A DNA stretch of 64,000 nucleotides from Chryseobacterium tructae (GCF_030409875.1 NZ_JAUFQR010000001.1:558001-622000); one strand, 5' to 3'; shown: positions 35,529 to 45,407, counted from the stretch's first letter. Notes: generated from the letters alone by a model not told the origin. Numbers and translations: made by a program.

Positions 35529-37613
35529 ATGAAAAAAATAATATATACTATTGGTATGCTTTGTGGAGTCTTTGTTTTTTCGCAGGAAGCAAAAAAAGAT
35601 ACGATGAGTACCTCTGAGACGAAGGAGCTTCAGGAAGTTATCGTAAAAGCACAACGCAAAAAACAATTTGCTGATAAGGCGGTATATACTTTTGACAAGG
35701 AAGCGCTGGAAAAAGCCAGATATGCAAAGGATTTACTTCGTACCCTTCCTGAGCTGCAACTGGATCCGGTTTCTAATACAATTACGAGTACAAAAGGCGG
35801 GGCAACTCTATTTCTGATTAACGGAGTTGAAGCTACAGATATGCAGATCAGAAGTGTAGCACCTAGTGAAGTGGTAAAAGTAGAGTATTATGATATTCCG
35901 CCAGCAAGATGGGCAACAAGGGCAGATATTGTAGTTAATATTCTAACGAAGTCTACTGAGACGGGATATGTTTTTGGAGCTGAAGCATCTTCAGCATTGA
36001 ACACTGGTTTTATAAACGCATCTGCCTACGCTAATTATACAAAAGGGAAGAATGATATAGGACTGGAATATTCTATTAATTTGAGGGATTATACCGATAG
36101 AAGGGTGAATAGTATTTACGATTATCAGCTGGATGGCAATCACTATCGATCTAATGAGGATCGGAAAGATCATTTCGGATATACTTTTCAGAGTGTAGCA
36201 TTACGTTATACCCGTGTGGTTCCCGATGATTATGTACTTCAGGCAAAACTGAATATGAATATTTTTAGCCGATTTTCAAAAGGAACAGGACAAAGTATTT
36301 TTACAGTAGACAATACTGTTGAAGAGCATAATATGTTCAAGAACAATGGATCAGATTATGTTACTCCAAAGCTGGATCTTTATTATTCTAAAAAAATAGG
36401 ATTGAAGGATGAGCTGAGCATTAATGTGGTAGGCTCTGATTTTACTACCAACTCTTCAGAAGCAGCGAAAGAATGGGTGAGAGGAACGGGAGTGTCTGTA
36501 TATGATAATGATATGGTTTTAAAAGCTAAACAAACAAGTTTTGTAGGAGAGCTAGCCCATACCCATGATTTTAAAGCCGGAAAACTTTCGTCCGGATATC
36601 GTATTTCAAATTCTTCTATCTCTAATGATCTGAATAACCTTTCCGGATATTCTCAATATAAGGTTACTTATCTGGAGCAATATCTTTACAGTGAATTTGC
36701 AGGCAAAATAGATAAATTTAGTTATCGTATCGGGGTAGGACTAACGAATATTCATAATAAAAGTGCAGAAAATACTTTTGATGAATGGTCTTTTACTCCA
36801 AAAGTAGTACTTGCGTATCAACTGAAAAATAATCAAAGTCTTCGCTTTACAAGCAGCTATAAACCTATAAGTCCATCGAGTAATGCGCTCAGCAGTAATG
36901 TAGTACAGCTGGCTCCCAATATTGTACAGAAAGGAAATCCTTTTCTTTCTTCTCAACAGAAATGGACAAATAGCCTGATTTATTCACTGAACAATAAATA
37001 TTTTGATTTTAACTTAAATGTATCCTATTCTTATACAGATCGGGTGATCAATCAGTATTATATTTTAGATGATACTTTTGGAGGATATGCGTTGACTTAT
37101 GAAAACGGACGGTATGCTCAGCAGGTTAGTGCCTTTATTTCAGGGGCATATAAACCTTTTGGGAATAATCTTTTAGTGATCAAGGCGAATTTGGCTCCTA
37201 CTTCCGAAATGATAAAGACCAGTAGCGGAGCCGTGATTAAAAATGATTATCTCGCCAATTATTTTGTGTTGTCTTCAGAATATAAAAATTTCTCAGCTCA
37301 ATATCAGTTCAACATTCCAACCTATAGCCTTAGTGGAGCTTTTCTGAATACCAACGAAAACCAGAATAATATTTTTGTTAGCTACAAGCATAAAAATATG
37401 ACGTTCTCCACAGGAATGTATTGGATAGGAATGCCTTCTGAATATAAAACCAAAAGTTTACCAGAAAGTTTAGTGGATTATAAGATTCATACTCAGATCA
37501 TGAACAACAAATCAATGTTTGTATTGGGCTTTAGCTACGATTTTTCTAAGGGAAAGAAAACTGAGATTCAGAAAAAACTGAATAATGATACAGCTCCGGC
37601 TGCTACTTTTTAA
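35529..37613 (+). CDS. TonB-dependent-receptor-like outer membrane beta-barrel protein
   Basis: A 694-residue outer-membrane protein with a signal peptide (about 1-19, FVFSQ) and a plug-like region (about 30-150; LQEVIVKAQRKKQF, ATLFLINGVEATD, VVKVEYYDIPPARW). The plug is followed by a long beta-barrel of about 500 residues. At 694 residues it is shorter than SusC-type receptors and lacks an N-terminal carboxypeptidase-like domain. It probably imports or binds a ligand at the cell surface, perhaps without a TonB box. No partner lipoprotein (SusD) is next to it. Confidence 0.87.
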   Translation: MKKIIYTIGMLCGVFVFSQEAKKDTMSTSETKELQEVIVKAQRKKQFADKAVYTFDKEALEKARYAKDLLRTLPELQLDPVSNTITSTKGGATLFLINGVEATDMQIRSVAPSEVVKVEYYDIPPARWATRADIVVNILTKSTETGYVFGAEASSALNTGFINASAYANYTKGKNDIGLEYSINLRDYTDRRVNSIYDYQLDGNHYRSNEDRKDHFGYTFQSVALRYTRVVPDDYVLQAKLNMNIFSRFSKGTGQSIFTVDNTVEEHNMFKNNGSDYVTPKLDLYYSKKIGLKDELSINVVGSDFTTNSSEAAKEWVRGTGVSVYDNDMVLKAKQTSFVGELAHTHDFKAGKLSSGYRISNSSISNDLNNLSGYSQYKVTYLEQYLYSEFAGKIDKFSYRIGVGLTNIHNKSAENTFDEWSFTPKVVLAYQLKNNQSLRFTSSYKPISPSSNALSSNVVQLAPNIVQKGNPFLSSQQKWTNSLIYSLNNKYFDFNLNVSYSYTDRVINQYYILDDTFGGYALTYENGRYAQQVSAFISGAYKPFGNNLLVIKANLAPTSEMIKTSSGAVIKNDYLANYFVLSSEYKNFSAQYQFNIPTYSLSGAFLNTNENQNNIFVSYKHKNMTFSTGMYWIGMPSEYKTKSLPESLVDYKIHTQIMNNKSMFVLGFSYDFSKGKKTEIQKKLNNDTAPAATF

Positions 37614-37621
37614 AAAACTTG

Positions 37622-37662
37622 AAAGCTGGAAGTTTATTGATATGATTCTTTGTTCCAGCCTC
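37622..37662. repeat. GCTGGAA/TTCCAGC repeat after the receptor gene
   Basis: gaaagctggaag and ttccagcc in this spacer form a loose inverted pair related to the GGAAGCTGG element at 22470-22591. Low complexity, weakly supported. Confidence 0.4.
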
Positions 37663-37680
37663 AGACTATTTAGAAAAAAA

Positions 37681-37712
37681 AAACTCGTTCAAAGTTGTTG
37701 AACGAGTTTTTT
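37681..37712. terminator. Bidirectional terminator between receptor and T9SS genes
   Basis: Arms aaactcgttcaa (37681-37692) and its reverse complement (37698-37709) with a five-base loop, A-run before and T-run after; convergent genes on each side. Confidence 0.9.
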
Positions 37713-37717
37713 TAGGG

Positions 37718-38715
37718 TTATTTCTTGATGAATTTTGTCGTCTTTTTGGTATCAGAATTCTTTCCACTGACTTCAATGAAATAGGATGCTGGAGGAAGAT
37801 CAGATATTTGTATGTTTTCTGAATTTACCTCAGCTGTTTTAATGAGTTTTCCATCCAAGCTATAGATATTCGCTTTTGAATATCCTTCTGTATTACCCTT
37901 GAATCCAATAAAATCCTGAGCAGGATTAGGATAAATACTGATGTTTTCTTTTTTCATAGTGTTGCTTACAGCCAATGTTCCCGTATTCAATGCTATTGCT
38001 GTTGAAGTGGTCTGGTTGATGCTCAGTGCGAATACAGTTATATTTGCAGTGGTAGAGCTAAGTAATGCGTATCTGTGGCTGGCATCATAATAAGAATAAC
38101 AGTATTGGTTACAGAACCTAAAGGGTTTTGGAAGGTAATGTCTAAAACAGAATATAAATTAAAAGTCTGTATAAATTTTACTCTAAGAACGTTACTGTAT
38201 GTCTGCCCATTCAGTAATAAAGTACCATAGGCATCAGCCTGAGTCGACATGGTTCCTTGAGTGATTCCATTGATAAGAGTTGAGGTAAAAGTTCCTTTAG
38301 CTGTATCAGTCTGTGATGCACCTATCGTGATAGGGTAGGTAATATAAGTCCCGTTGTCTGTACTTAAATTAAGGGTAACCTGAGGGTTTATTACTCCTGT
38401 GATCTCAAGTTTTGTAGACGATGCCTTATAGAATATAGTATTGGTTCCGTCAACCATTTTGATTGTAGATCCGGGAAAGGTAGTCATTTCAGCAGAAGTA
38501 GGGGCTAGATAATTGATGGTTGCAGCTGCTCCCAGTGTAAGGGCTCCGTTTAAAAATGTAACATTATTGCCGAGTGCAGAGTTATCCACAATTCCGATGA
38601 TAAGATTATTATTCACAACATCGTTAAGGATAGGATCATGAGATGCTTTTGTAAGCGTAATCTGAGCTGAGAACATTACAGAAGCTCCCAACAAAAGTAA
38701 GATAAATGTTTTCAT
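37718..38715 (-). CDS. T9SS type A sorting domain-containing secreted protein (frameshift near 38092-38093)
   Basis: An exported protein with a signal peptide (MKTFILLLLGASVMFSAQ from the ATG at 38715), a beta-rich passenger of unknown fold (about 20-215) and a C-terminal sorting domain (ISIYPNPAQDFIGF, IYSLDGKLI, SYFIEVSG). The first frame stops at 38038-38040; the second half follows in another frame. Adding one A to the plus-strand run at 38092-38093 joins them (VILYYDASHRYALL...) into about 332 residues. Secretion through T9SS is clear from the C-terminal domain; the passenger role is unknown. The break is likely a sequence error. Confidence 0.8.
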
Positions 38716-39042
38716 GGCCAAATTTTTTATTAAAGTTAGTTAAAAAGATGAATTAATTTTAAATATAATATGTTTTTAATGAAATATTTAAACTACCTGA
38801 ACTTGAATTAAGATGTTTTTCCTTGTAAATAAAGCAAAGAATAGACTTTTATAAGCGGTGCCTAAAATGAAAATGTGTGAATTTTCTTTACAATACACCC
38901 CAATTGCAATACAATTTTCAATAATTATTTGACCAATATTCTTATTCAATTTCGTTTTTTTTCGGTTATCTATTTTTTAGAATAAAAAAATAGCCGCCTG
39001 AAATATCAGGCGGCCGTTTTGTGCATTAAATAAAGTTAAGTT
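38716..39042. other. 327-base AT-rich intergenic region, no gene seen
   Basis: The spacer between the T9SS protein and ribB is AT-rich and has no convincing open frame. The only structure recognised is the ribB terminator hairpin at 38993-39014; the rest shows nothing clear. Confidence 0.5.
38993..39014 (-). terminator. Terminator downstream of ribB
   Basis: gccgcctga (38993-39001) and tcaggcggc (39006-39014) are perfect arms with a four-base loop; on the minus strand the hairpin is followed by a T-rich tail (tattttttta). Confidence 0.9.
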
Positions 39043-39690
39043 TTAATTGCTCATGATCATTTTTCTGTAAGCGTAAATATCTTCAATCGTTACTACACTC
39101 ATTTCTTTTTTCTTAGCAAATTCCACAATTTCCGGAAGTCTTGCCATAGAGCCATCTTCATTGGTCAGTTCGCAAAGTACAGCATCATCACCCAGATTGG
39201 CCATTTTTACAAGGTCTACACTGCCTTCTGTATGTCCACGTCTTTCAAACACCCCCTCTTTTTTAGCGATCAGAGGAAATACGTGTCCAGGGCTTGCAAT
39301 ATGTTCTGCTAAAGCGTTTTCAGCAACAGCTGTTCTGATCGTTGTTACACGATCTTTTGCAGAAACTCCCGACTCTACGCCTTCTTTGGCTTCAATGGAA
39401 ATGGTAAATGCGGTTTGATTTTTTGAATTGTTGTTTTCCACCATCGGACGAAGGTTGAGATGCTTACTTTTTTCTTCAGAAATGCATAAGCAAACAATGC
39501 CGCTGCATTCGCGGATCAAAAGTGCCATGTCCTGTTCTGTAATAGTGGAAGCGGGAAAGATGATATCGCCTTCGTTTTCACGATTTTCGTCATCAACTAA
39601 AAGAATACCTTTTCCCTGTTGTAATGTTGAAAGTGCTTTTTCTACACGTTCTTTGGAGGTTGCTCCGAATTGTTCTAATAATTTTTCCAT
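39043..39690 (-). CDS. ribB: 3,4-dihydroxy-2-butanone-4-phosphate synthase
   Basis: A 215-residue monofunctional DHBP synthase that makes the four-carbon unit of riboflavin from ribulose 5-phosphate. The metal/substrate block [15 protein letters not shown] (about 37-51) and the later [12 protein letters not shown] (about 156-167) are diagnostic. There is no fused GTP cyclohydrolase II domain; the length matches RibB alone. It is under an FMN riboswitch (39785-39906) with about 94 bases of leader between aptamer and ATG. Confidence 0.96.
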   Translation of the reverse strand: MEKLLEQFGATSKERVEKALSTLQQGKGILLVDDENRENEGDIIFPASTITEQDMALLIRECSGIVCLCISEEKSKHLNLRPMVENNNSKNQTAFTISIEAKEGVESGVSAKDRVTTIRTAVAENALAEHIASPGHVFPLIAKKEGVFERRGHTEGSVDLVKMANLGDDAVLCELTNEDGSMARLPEIVEFAKKKEMSVVTIEDIYAYRKMIMSN

Positions 39691-39784
39691 GTTATTTTAC
39701 TTTTAAAAGTTAAAATAGTCTTCGGTACATGGAAATGAAATACAATACCGTAAGAGCCCATAAAGGATCCTACCGTATGTCTCA

Positions 39785-39906
39785 TTTTCTTCTCCCATCC
39801 AGACTTTAACTGTCGGTTTTGGAATTTCACCAAATCAGTCCCTTCAAATGAAAGGAGTCGCGGACTATAACCGCCGGTAGGGAATTTCACCCTGCCCCGA
39901 AGAAAA
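39785..39906 (-). promoter_or_regulatory. FMN riboswitch (RFN element) controlling ribB
   Basis: Read on the minus strand, the segment has the RFN core ggggcagggtgaaattccc, then taccggcggttatagtccg and near the 3' end accgacagttaaagtctgg. The P1 stem is formed by ttttcttc (39906-39899) with gaagaaaa (39792-39785). It lies upstream of ribB, so FMN should lower ribB expression. It is the clearest non-coding regulator in the window. Confidence 0.96.
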
Positions 39907-40052
39907 CTTATACTAAGTTTTACTGTATGTTTGTTAAATTTTTATTTCATTGAAAATATTTAATGCACAAGCTGCTAATTTCGGGAAGTTTTTTGAGATA
40001 GAAAAGAATTTTTTAATCAGATTTATCAATGATTGTATGCCTTTTAAAGAAA

Positions 40053-40078
40053 AATCCACTCACAGATAGGAGTGGATT
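40053..40078 (-). terminator. Minus-strand terminator after the GDYXXLXY gene
   Basis: aatccactc (40053-40061) and gagtggatt (40070-40078) with an eight-base loop, followed on the minus strand by a T run. Confidence 0.85.
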
Positions 40079-40105
40079 GTATAGGATTTTTCAGAATGGA
40101 TAAAT

Positions 40106-40594
40106 TTACTGAATCTGTTTTAATTGTTCATCGTATAATCCTATCAACAGGCTGTTTCCGTCTTTGTCGGTTCTTATTCCACCATAAGCAGCTTTGCTGT
40201 ATTTTTCTGCCTGGCCTTCCTGGAAAAAGAAAGACTCTGCCCCGATATTGATTCTCCATTCATTGGGCGAGGTATATTTGATGAGGTGTTCTCCAGCTTT
40301 CAGAGGAGTTGGGTCTTTTTGAAAACGAACCTTTTCAGCAACTCCTTTTGCATCGAGTTTTACAACACAATAGCCACGCTTCGGAATTCGTTCCGCATTC
40401 ATGTTATCTGAAATAGCATATCTTAAGCTCATATAATCGCCCTGCATCAGTGAGCGGGGATCTACAGGAGCCAGTTTTAGCAGGATTGGCTGTCCATTTT
40501 TAAGTAAAGCTTCTTTTTCAGCTACTGAATAATTAAAATATATCAATAGCAAAACAAGATTAATAGCAATGATGAGCCATTTATATTTTTTCAT
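40106..40594 (-). CDS. GDYXXLXY domain-containing protein
   Basis: A 162-residue protein with one N-terminal membrane helix (about 5-22) and an extracytoplasmic domain carrying the family motif GDYMSLRY (G52-D53-Y54). GDYXXLXY proteins are commonly encoded next to DUF2157 and DUF4401 membrane proteins, which is exactly the case here. Its start overlaps the end of the DUF4401 gene by 14 bases. The biochemical role is not known. Confidence 0.9.
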   Translation of the reverse strand: MKKYKWLIIAINLVLLLIYFNYSVAEKEALLKNGQPILLKLAPVDPRSLMQGDYMSLRYAISDNMNAERIPKRGYCVVKLDAKGVAEKVRFQKDPTPLKAGEHLIKYTSPNEWRINIGAESFFFQEGQAEKYSKAAYGGIRTDKDGNSLLIGLYDEQLKQIQ

Positions 40595-41650
40595 TTTCTG
40601 TCAGTTTTTTGTGGATGAGAAAGTAGATGGCCAAAAAGATCACTCCTGAGGTGAACAAGAGTATGGATTTGGTTAATAAAGTAAATTGAAGGTCATAATA
40701 GAATCGCCCAATAAATCCGATCAAGGCTATAATTCCTAAGACGAATCCGGTTCTGTAATTGACTAAAAAACTTAGCAGAATAACGAGTATAGCACCCGAT
40801 ATAGTTGGTGTTAATAAAGTAGGCAATAGAAATAAACAGTAAGCGTATAGATAAGAATTTTATAAATAGTACTGGTAACCTGTAATGTATTAAACAAAAG
40901 GTATACAACATACAGTATTGCCAGAACAATAACAACAGATGGAATCCAGTCATAGTACTCATCTGTTAAACGAAGAAAAGATCCTAATCCTAAAAATGCT
41001 AGGGTAAATATGAATGAAAAGACCATTCCTGTTCGAACGGGATCATACAGATTAGAAAATAATTTGTTTTGACTTATTATTTTGGCTTCCTGTAGGAATA
41101 GAAAAGTAGTGATAACAGTCTGAAATATAATGATGGCAGAGGTTAGATTATAAAGATGGTTTACCTGTGCAAAGGCCATGATACTCCCGTTGATGATCAA
41201 TATTGAAATAAAAGACAAGATGTAGCTTTGTGCCAGAAACAAGGTACATAATGCAATGCCAATAAATGTAATATAAATAGTATTATCTTCTGCAGAAAGG
41301 CCAATACCCAGAAGAGTAAAGCCGGTAATGAAAAAAGAAACACTTAAAGTATCTACAATGGTTTTTCCGGATATTCTGCTGATGAAAGAAGACCCGGCAA
41401 TACAGATCACTCCTACTATGCTTGCTTCAGTCTCTGAATCAAAAATCTCAGCTATAAAAAGGAAAGCTAGGAATGTAAGACAGGCCATTATTCCTCCAAA
41501 AATCGATAGTATTTTAATAGATAGTGATTGATGGTTGGTCTCTTTTTTCTGATAAGCTGCCATGATAGCATCTTCATCAAAATGGATCTCCCTATTACTC
41601 CCCACACGGAGTTGCTCTATAAGCTCTTTTATATTGTCTTTACTTCTCAT
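40581..41650 (-). CDS. DUF4401 domain-containing membrane protein (frameshift near 40834-40836)
   Basis: A polytopic membrane protein of the DUF4401 type. The first frame from the ATG at 41650 holds an N-terminal cytosolic part (about 1-40) and seven or more helices and stops at 40811-40813. The rest (LPTLLTPTISGAILVILLSF...) follows in the next frame to 40581. Adding one A to the plus-strand run 40834-40836 restores ...LTVLFLLPTLLTP... and about 356 residues. Downstream partner is the GDYXXLXY gene; upstream partner is the DUF2157 gene with an 11-base overlap. Function unknown; the conserved trio suggests one membrane assembly. Confidence 0.82.
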
Positions 41651-42595
41651 TTTTCCATTTTTTTTGAAGGTTCATCAAATTTTTAATGATAAGGGTAATG
41701 CTCACAACAACGAAAAGAAATACCAGCAAGAATATCCCTTCATTTTCTCCAATCCTAAATAATAAAGAGCAGGCAATAATGACAAGGCTTAACGGAATAA
41801 TAGCAAAATAAAAACTATTTTTTGTTTTTAAACCGTACCAGATTCCCAGAGCATATACAATAATACTCATTGGAATTAAAAGAGATAATAAAGTTTTATG
41901 GCTATCCACTAAATCAAGACACAATCCGAAGGTTGATACACTGACGACTGCCAATGATAAAATGTTAGTAAACCAATTAGGGATTTTAAATGCTTTTTTA
42001 TAATGAGAAAGTAGAATTGATCCAATTAAAAAGGCTGCATTCAGAACAAAAAGCAAAAGGATAATAATACTGTCATTCCAGTCTTTGGCAACCTGATTGG
42101 AATATAAAATAAGAGTAGTATTGATTAAAGCAATATACATAAGCCATAGCGGAGCAAAATCTGAAATGATCACCCAAAGAGTTATACAAATTATCCATGC
42201 TAAAAAGAAGTCATAAGCATTTGCACCTGTTTGATAGACCTGTCCGAATACGGCAAAGAGAACACCCACAAGTGCAGCTGCTCCGGTAAGAATAATATTC
42301 CGGATATTGTCATTGATCTTAGAAAGTAATGCTAACCCTGTAGCGGCGATAAGTAATATTTCTGTTAGTCCTATTTTGGCAAATTTGGGTAACTCTGCCC
42401 AATTATACGCAAAGAAGAAATAATCCCGGATACGGTAAACCCGATTCCGAGGCTAATAAGAAATAATTTCAGAAACTTTTGCCAGGCTTCTTTACTGCTG
42501 TAAATATTGTCTTTAAGTATAGAATGGATCTCTTTTTCGCTCAGGTTGCTATGCCTGCTGAGGATTTGTAGATCTTCTCTTTGTATGTTTTTCAT
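41640..42595 (-). CDS. DUF2157 domain-containing membrane protein (frameshift near 42418-42420)
   Basis: A polytopic inner-membrane protein of the DUF2157 type. The first 63 or so residues from the ATG at 42595 are in one frame (MKNIQREDLQILSRHSNLSE...), then the frame is lost. Adding one A to the plus-strand run 42418-42420 gives FFFAYNWAELPKFAKIGLTE, a DUF2157 hallmark, and joins to the next segment for about 318 residues and about nine helices. It is first in the DUF2157-DUF4401-GDYXXLXY operon. Function unknown. Confidence 0.83.
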
Positions 42596-42671
42596 TTAAG
42601 ATAGGTTAAGTATAGATAGGGATTCACTGTCTTTTAATAGATTGCTGATCTATTTATTTTCAATGTTCATA

Positions 42672-43310
42672 TTAAGTGTCACAGGAAATATGATCCCATT
42701 CCTGATTCATATAGTGAATCAGCCAGTTCAGGGCATAATGTCTTTCGTAGACAATTCCCGGATGTATCTGTGTAATTTCTCTATTATTAATTCGTGCGTC
42801 GACACAAGCCCAATCATATCTGTAATATAAATCATTAGCATCAAGGATCTCTGATTTGGAACGGATCTCATGGTCACCATTAATGAAATCATTAGGATCT
42901 CTGTCTCCACCTACAGGATATTTTTCAAAAGGAATATCGTTAAGGTCACATAATGTATTGGGAAAAGGTAAGGTGTCTACAATTTTTAAAGCCCATAGTA
43001 AAACCCATATACATTCACATTTCCAGGTTTCCTGAAATTTTTTTGTTTCCGTGGGATCAGATATGAAGTCTTTTTCTTTAGGGGTCACATATTCCCAAAG
43101 ATTATAATCTATCAAATAATCTGTTGCTGTTTCCGGATCTATAGTATCAAAAGCAACAAAATTGGTAATGGCAAGTATGGCTGCGCGAGAAGCAATTTCC
43201 TTGGGTGTTCTCAGAGTGGTTTCCTCTTCAGATTCTATATGAGGTAGGTTAAAATTAATTTTAATGTCTTCCTTTTTAAGAATTTCTTCTGTTCTCTCTT
43301 TTCTGGTCAT
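42672..43310 (-). CDS. DUF4272 domain-containing protein
   Basis: A 212-residue cytosolic protein resembling the DUF4272 family. The block TPKEIASRAAILAITNFVAF (about 35-54), ETWKCECIWVLLWALKIVD (about 93-111) and the C-terminal RHYALNWLIHYMNQEWDHIS are typical. No signal peptide or membrane helix. It stands by itself, co-oriented with its neighbours. DUF4272 proteins are often found near polymorphic-toxin loci, but no toxin is seen here and the function is unknown. Confidence 0.82.
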   Translation of the reverse strand: MTRKERTEEILKKEDIKINFNLPHIESEEETTLRTPKEIASRAAILAITNFVAFDTIDPETATDYLIDYNLWEYVTPKEKDFISDPTETKKFQETWKCECIWVLLWALKIVDTLPFPNTLCDLNDIPFEKYPVGGDRDPNDFINGDHEIRSKSEILDANDLYYRYDWACVDARINNREITQIHPGIVYERHYALNWLIHYMNQEWDHISCDT

Positions 43311-43364
43311 TTGTATTTAATATCATGTTAAATAATAATTGGCTTGAATTAAGGTTAGCGAAAA

Positions 43365-43715
43365 CTATTCCCTTAATATTTTTTCCATCTTTTTTCCTTT
43401 GGCAAGTTCATCAATCAGCTTATCAAGATATCGGATATTTCTCATCAGTTCATCCTCTATTTCTTCTATGCGGTATCCACAAATAACACCTTTGATCAAT
43501 GATGCGTTAGGATGTATGCGGGGAGCTTGTTCAAAAAAAGTTTTGAAATCAGTTCTCTTCTCCAGTTGTTCCTGAAGTTCTTTTTCATTATAGCCCGTCA
43601 GCCAATGAATAATTTCATGAACTTCAGCTTTTGTACGTTCTTTTTTTTCTGCTTTTTGAATGTAATGTGGATAAACACTGGCAAAAGCTGTGGTGAAGAT
43701 TTTTGTATTCTGCAT
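43365..43715 (-). CDS. DUF2200 domain-containing protein
   Basis: A 116-residue small protein of the DUF2200 family, with the signature [20 protein letters not shown] (about 5-24) and [20 protein letters not shown]. The middle contains [32 protein letters not shown], usual for the family. Cytosolic, no known activity. It begins 21 bases after the next gene's end in map order. Confidence 0.9.
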   Translation of the reverse strand: MQNTKIFTTAFASVYPHYIQKAEKKERTKAEVHEIIHWLTGYNEKELQEQLEKRTDFKTFFEQAPRIHPNASLIKGVICGYRIEEIEDELMRNIRYLDKLIDELAKGKKMEKILRE

Positions 43716-43736
43716 GGCTTTTGTTTTTTTTGATGT

Positions 43737-44516
43737 TTAGGTTAATCTTTTTAATACTCCGTCAAGAATAGTATTAAATTCCTCAGGCTTTTCAAGCATA
43801 GGATAATGACCCACTTCTGTAATGGTTACATAGTCGTAATTCTTTACATATTTACGGTTGCCTTCAAGATTGGTGGGAAAGTTATCGGAATTAATGGCGA
43901 TTACCGGAACCTGAACTTGTTTTGCAATTTCTTTGAAATCTGTTTTGTATAAAGGTTTTAATAAATTAATAGCTCTTTCCGATTCATTTTGAAGGAACTC
44001 ATGCTGTATTCTTGACTTTACGTCTTCAGGGGTTTTTTCTGCAAAAAGATACTGGGGAAGCATATTTTCTACAGCATTTTTAAAGTCAGCTCTATATTGA
44101 GCAAATTGCATTTGCTCTGCCTGTTCTTCGGTAAAAGATTCATCCAGATTTTGTAAAGTATCTATTAAAATAAGAGCTTTTACTTTTGGAATTTTTAATG
44201 AGGCTTCAAGCACATACGCACCAGACATTGAATGTCCTATAAGAATAATTTCTGAAGAGCTTATAGCGTTAGCCACAGCTTTTATATCGTCTGCATATCC
44301 GGAACTTGTCCACTCTGTTCTGGAAGAATCAGATTTTCCATGACCTGCCAGATCCATTTGTATTATCCGATAACTGGCAGTAAAATATTTTTGTTGATCT
44401 GTCCACCATTCAGCATTGCCAAGCCAGCCGTGGATCATAATGATGGCTGAATTTCCACTTCCGGATTCCTTATAATGAATTTTCTGCCCGTCTGAGGACA
44501 TTGCATATTTTTCCAT
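43737..44516 (-). CDS. Alpha/beta hydrolase
   Basis: A 259-residue cytosolic alpha/beta hydrolase. From the ATG at 44516 it reads MEKYAMSSDGQKIHYKESG; an earlier in-frame start at 44570 is less likely because the family usually starts here. The oxyanion segment IIMIHGWLGNAEWW (about 26-39), the nucleophile GHSMSGA (about 93-99) and the late His in EVGHYPMLEKPEEF are visible. It resembles carboxylesterase or haloperoxidase-like enzymes. Substrate unknown. It is followed by the DUF2200 gene. Confidence 0.88.
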   Translation of the reverse strand: MEKYAMSSDGQKIHYKESGSGNSAIIMIHGWLGNAEWWTDQQKYFTASYRIIQMDLAGHGKSDSSRTEWTSSGYADDIKAVANAISSSEIILIGHSMSGAYVLEASLKIPKVKALILIDTLQNLDESFTEEQAEQMQFAQYRADFKNAVENMLPQYLFAEKTPEDVKSRIQHEFLQNESERAINLLKPLYKTDFKEIAKQVQVPVIAINSDNFPTNLEGNRKYVKNYDYVTITEVGHYPMLEKPEEFNTILDGVLKRLT

Positions 44517-44621
44517 TGAAACTCTATTTTGTGTTGGTGTATAAATAATTTTGAGCAAACTAATGTACAAAAGCCTGTTGATATGAAGGTATTTCTTTCT
44601 GTAAAGCTGGTTTTAGCCCTT

Positions 44622-45380
44622 TTATTCAACTTTAAATAACGATATCGTATAATCTAATAATCTTTGATTTCCATATTCACCATGTCCGGGAATAATAATT
44701 TTAGCGTTGGGATATTCTTTTTTTACTTTTTCAACAGTAGTAGACCAGGCTGAAGTGTTGGCATCACCTAAATATCCTTTGCCAGCTTCCAATTCTTTTA
44801 ACAAACAGCCTCCGAATAGTATATTTTCAGCAGGAAAATAGCCAACAACATTATCTTTTGTATGTCCTTCTCCCAAAAACTTTGTAATGATTTTTTCATC
44901 ACCCACTTTTAATACCAAAGAATCTTTAAAGCTGTTCTTAGGAATAACAAAATGATTTTCTTTAGCCAATTCAATGGTCTTAGAGTATGAATACGAAGGG
45001 ATATTATGAATATGAAATGCCTCTAAGCCTCCCAAACTGTCGTCGTGAAAATGAGTAGGAATAATGGCGTTGATTTTTGAATGAAGTTTTTGATTGACCC
45101 ATCGTATCAGTTCTTCTGAGCTTTTGTCATTGGTTGGGGTATCAAAAATAATCACCTCATGACCATTTTTTACAATAAGACCATTACAGGGAACATTGCC
45201 AAAATCATGGGTTTGTTTAAACGAAGTATGGATGTAAGAATTCTCTGAAATCTGTTTAATAATAAGATTTTCAGATGTATAAATTTCCTTTGCTTTGAAG
45301 TCCTTTGTAGACTGGGAGTTGCAGCCTAAAAGAAAAAAGGAAAATAAAAGGGTGAATATAATTTTACTATTGAAATCCAT
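44622..45380 (-). CDS. Subclass B1 metallo-beta-lactamase
   Basis: A 252-residue zinc beta-lactamase of subclass B1. Zinc site 1 is H110, H112 (THFHDD) and H173 (GEGHTKDN); site 2 is D114, C192 (LFGGCLLK) and H233 (PGHGEYG), a complete B1 set. Residues 1-20 form a lipoprotein signal (FLLGC, Cys20), so it may be membrane-tethered in the periplasm. Local sequence (YSYSKTIELAKE..., NILFGGCLLK, KIIIPGHGEYG) is closest in style to CcrA-like enzymes. It should hydrolyse penicillins, cephalosporins and perhaps carbapenems; the range needs assay. No mobile element is near, so it looks intrinsic. Confidence 0.93.
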   Translation of the reverse strand: MDFNSKIIFTLLFSFFLLGCNSQSTKDFKAKEIYTSENLIIKQISENSYIHTSFKQTHDFGNVPCNGLIVKNGHEVIIFDTPTNDKSSEELIRWVNQKLHSKINAIIPTHFHDDSLGGLEAFHIHNIPSYSYSKTIELAKENHFVIPKNSFKDSLVLKVGDEKIITKFLGEGHTKDNVVGYFPAENILFGGCLLKELEAGKGYLGDANTSAWSTTVEKVKKEYPNAKIIIPGHGEYGNQRLLDYTISLFKVE

Positions 45381-45407
45381 TCTTAGGTTCGTGTGTTTTA
45401 TACGGTC

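Noticed and set aside
39675..39890. Small minus-strand open frame upstream of ribB
   Set aside because: It lies inside the FMN riboswitch and its leader, so the open frame is fortuitous.
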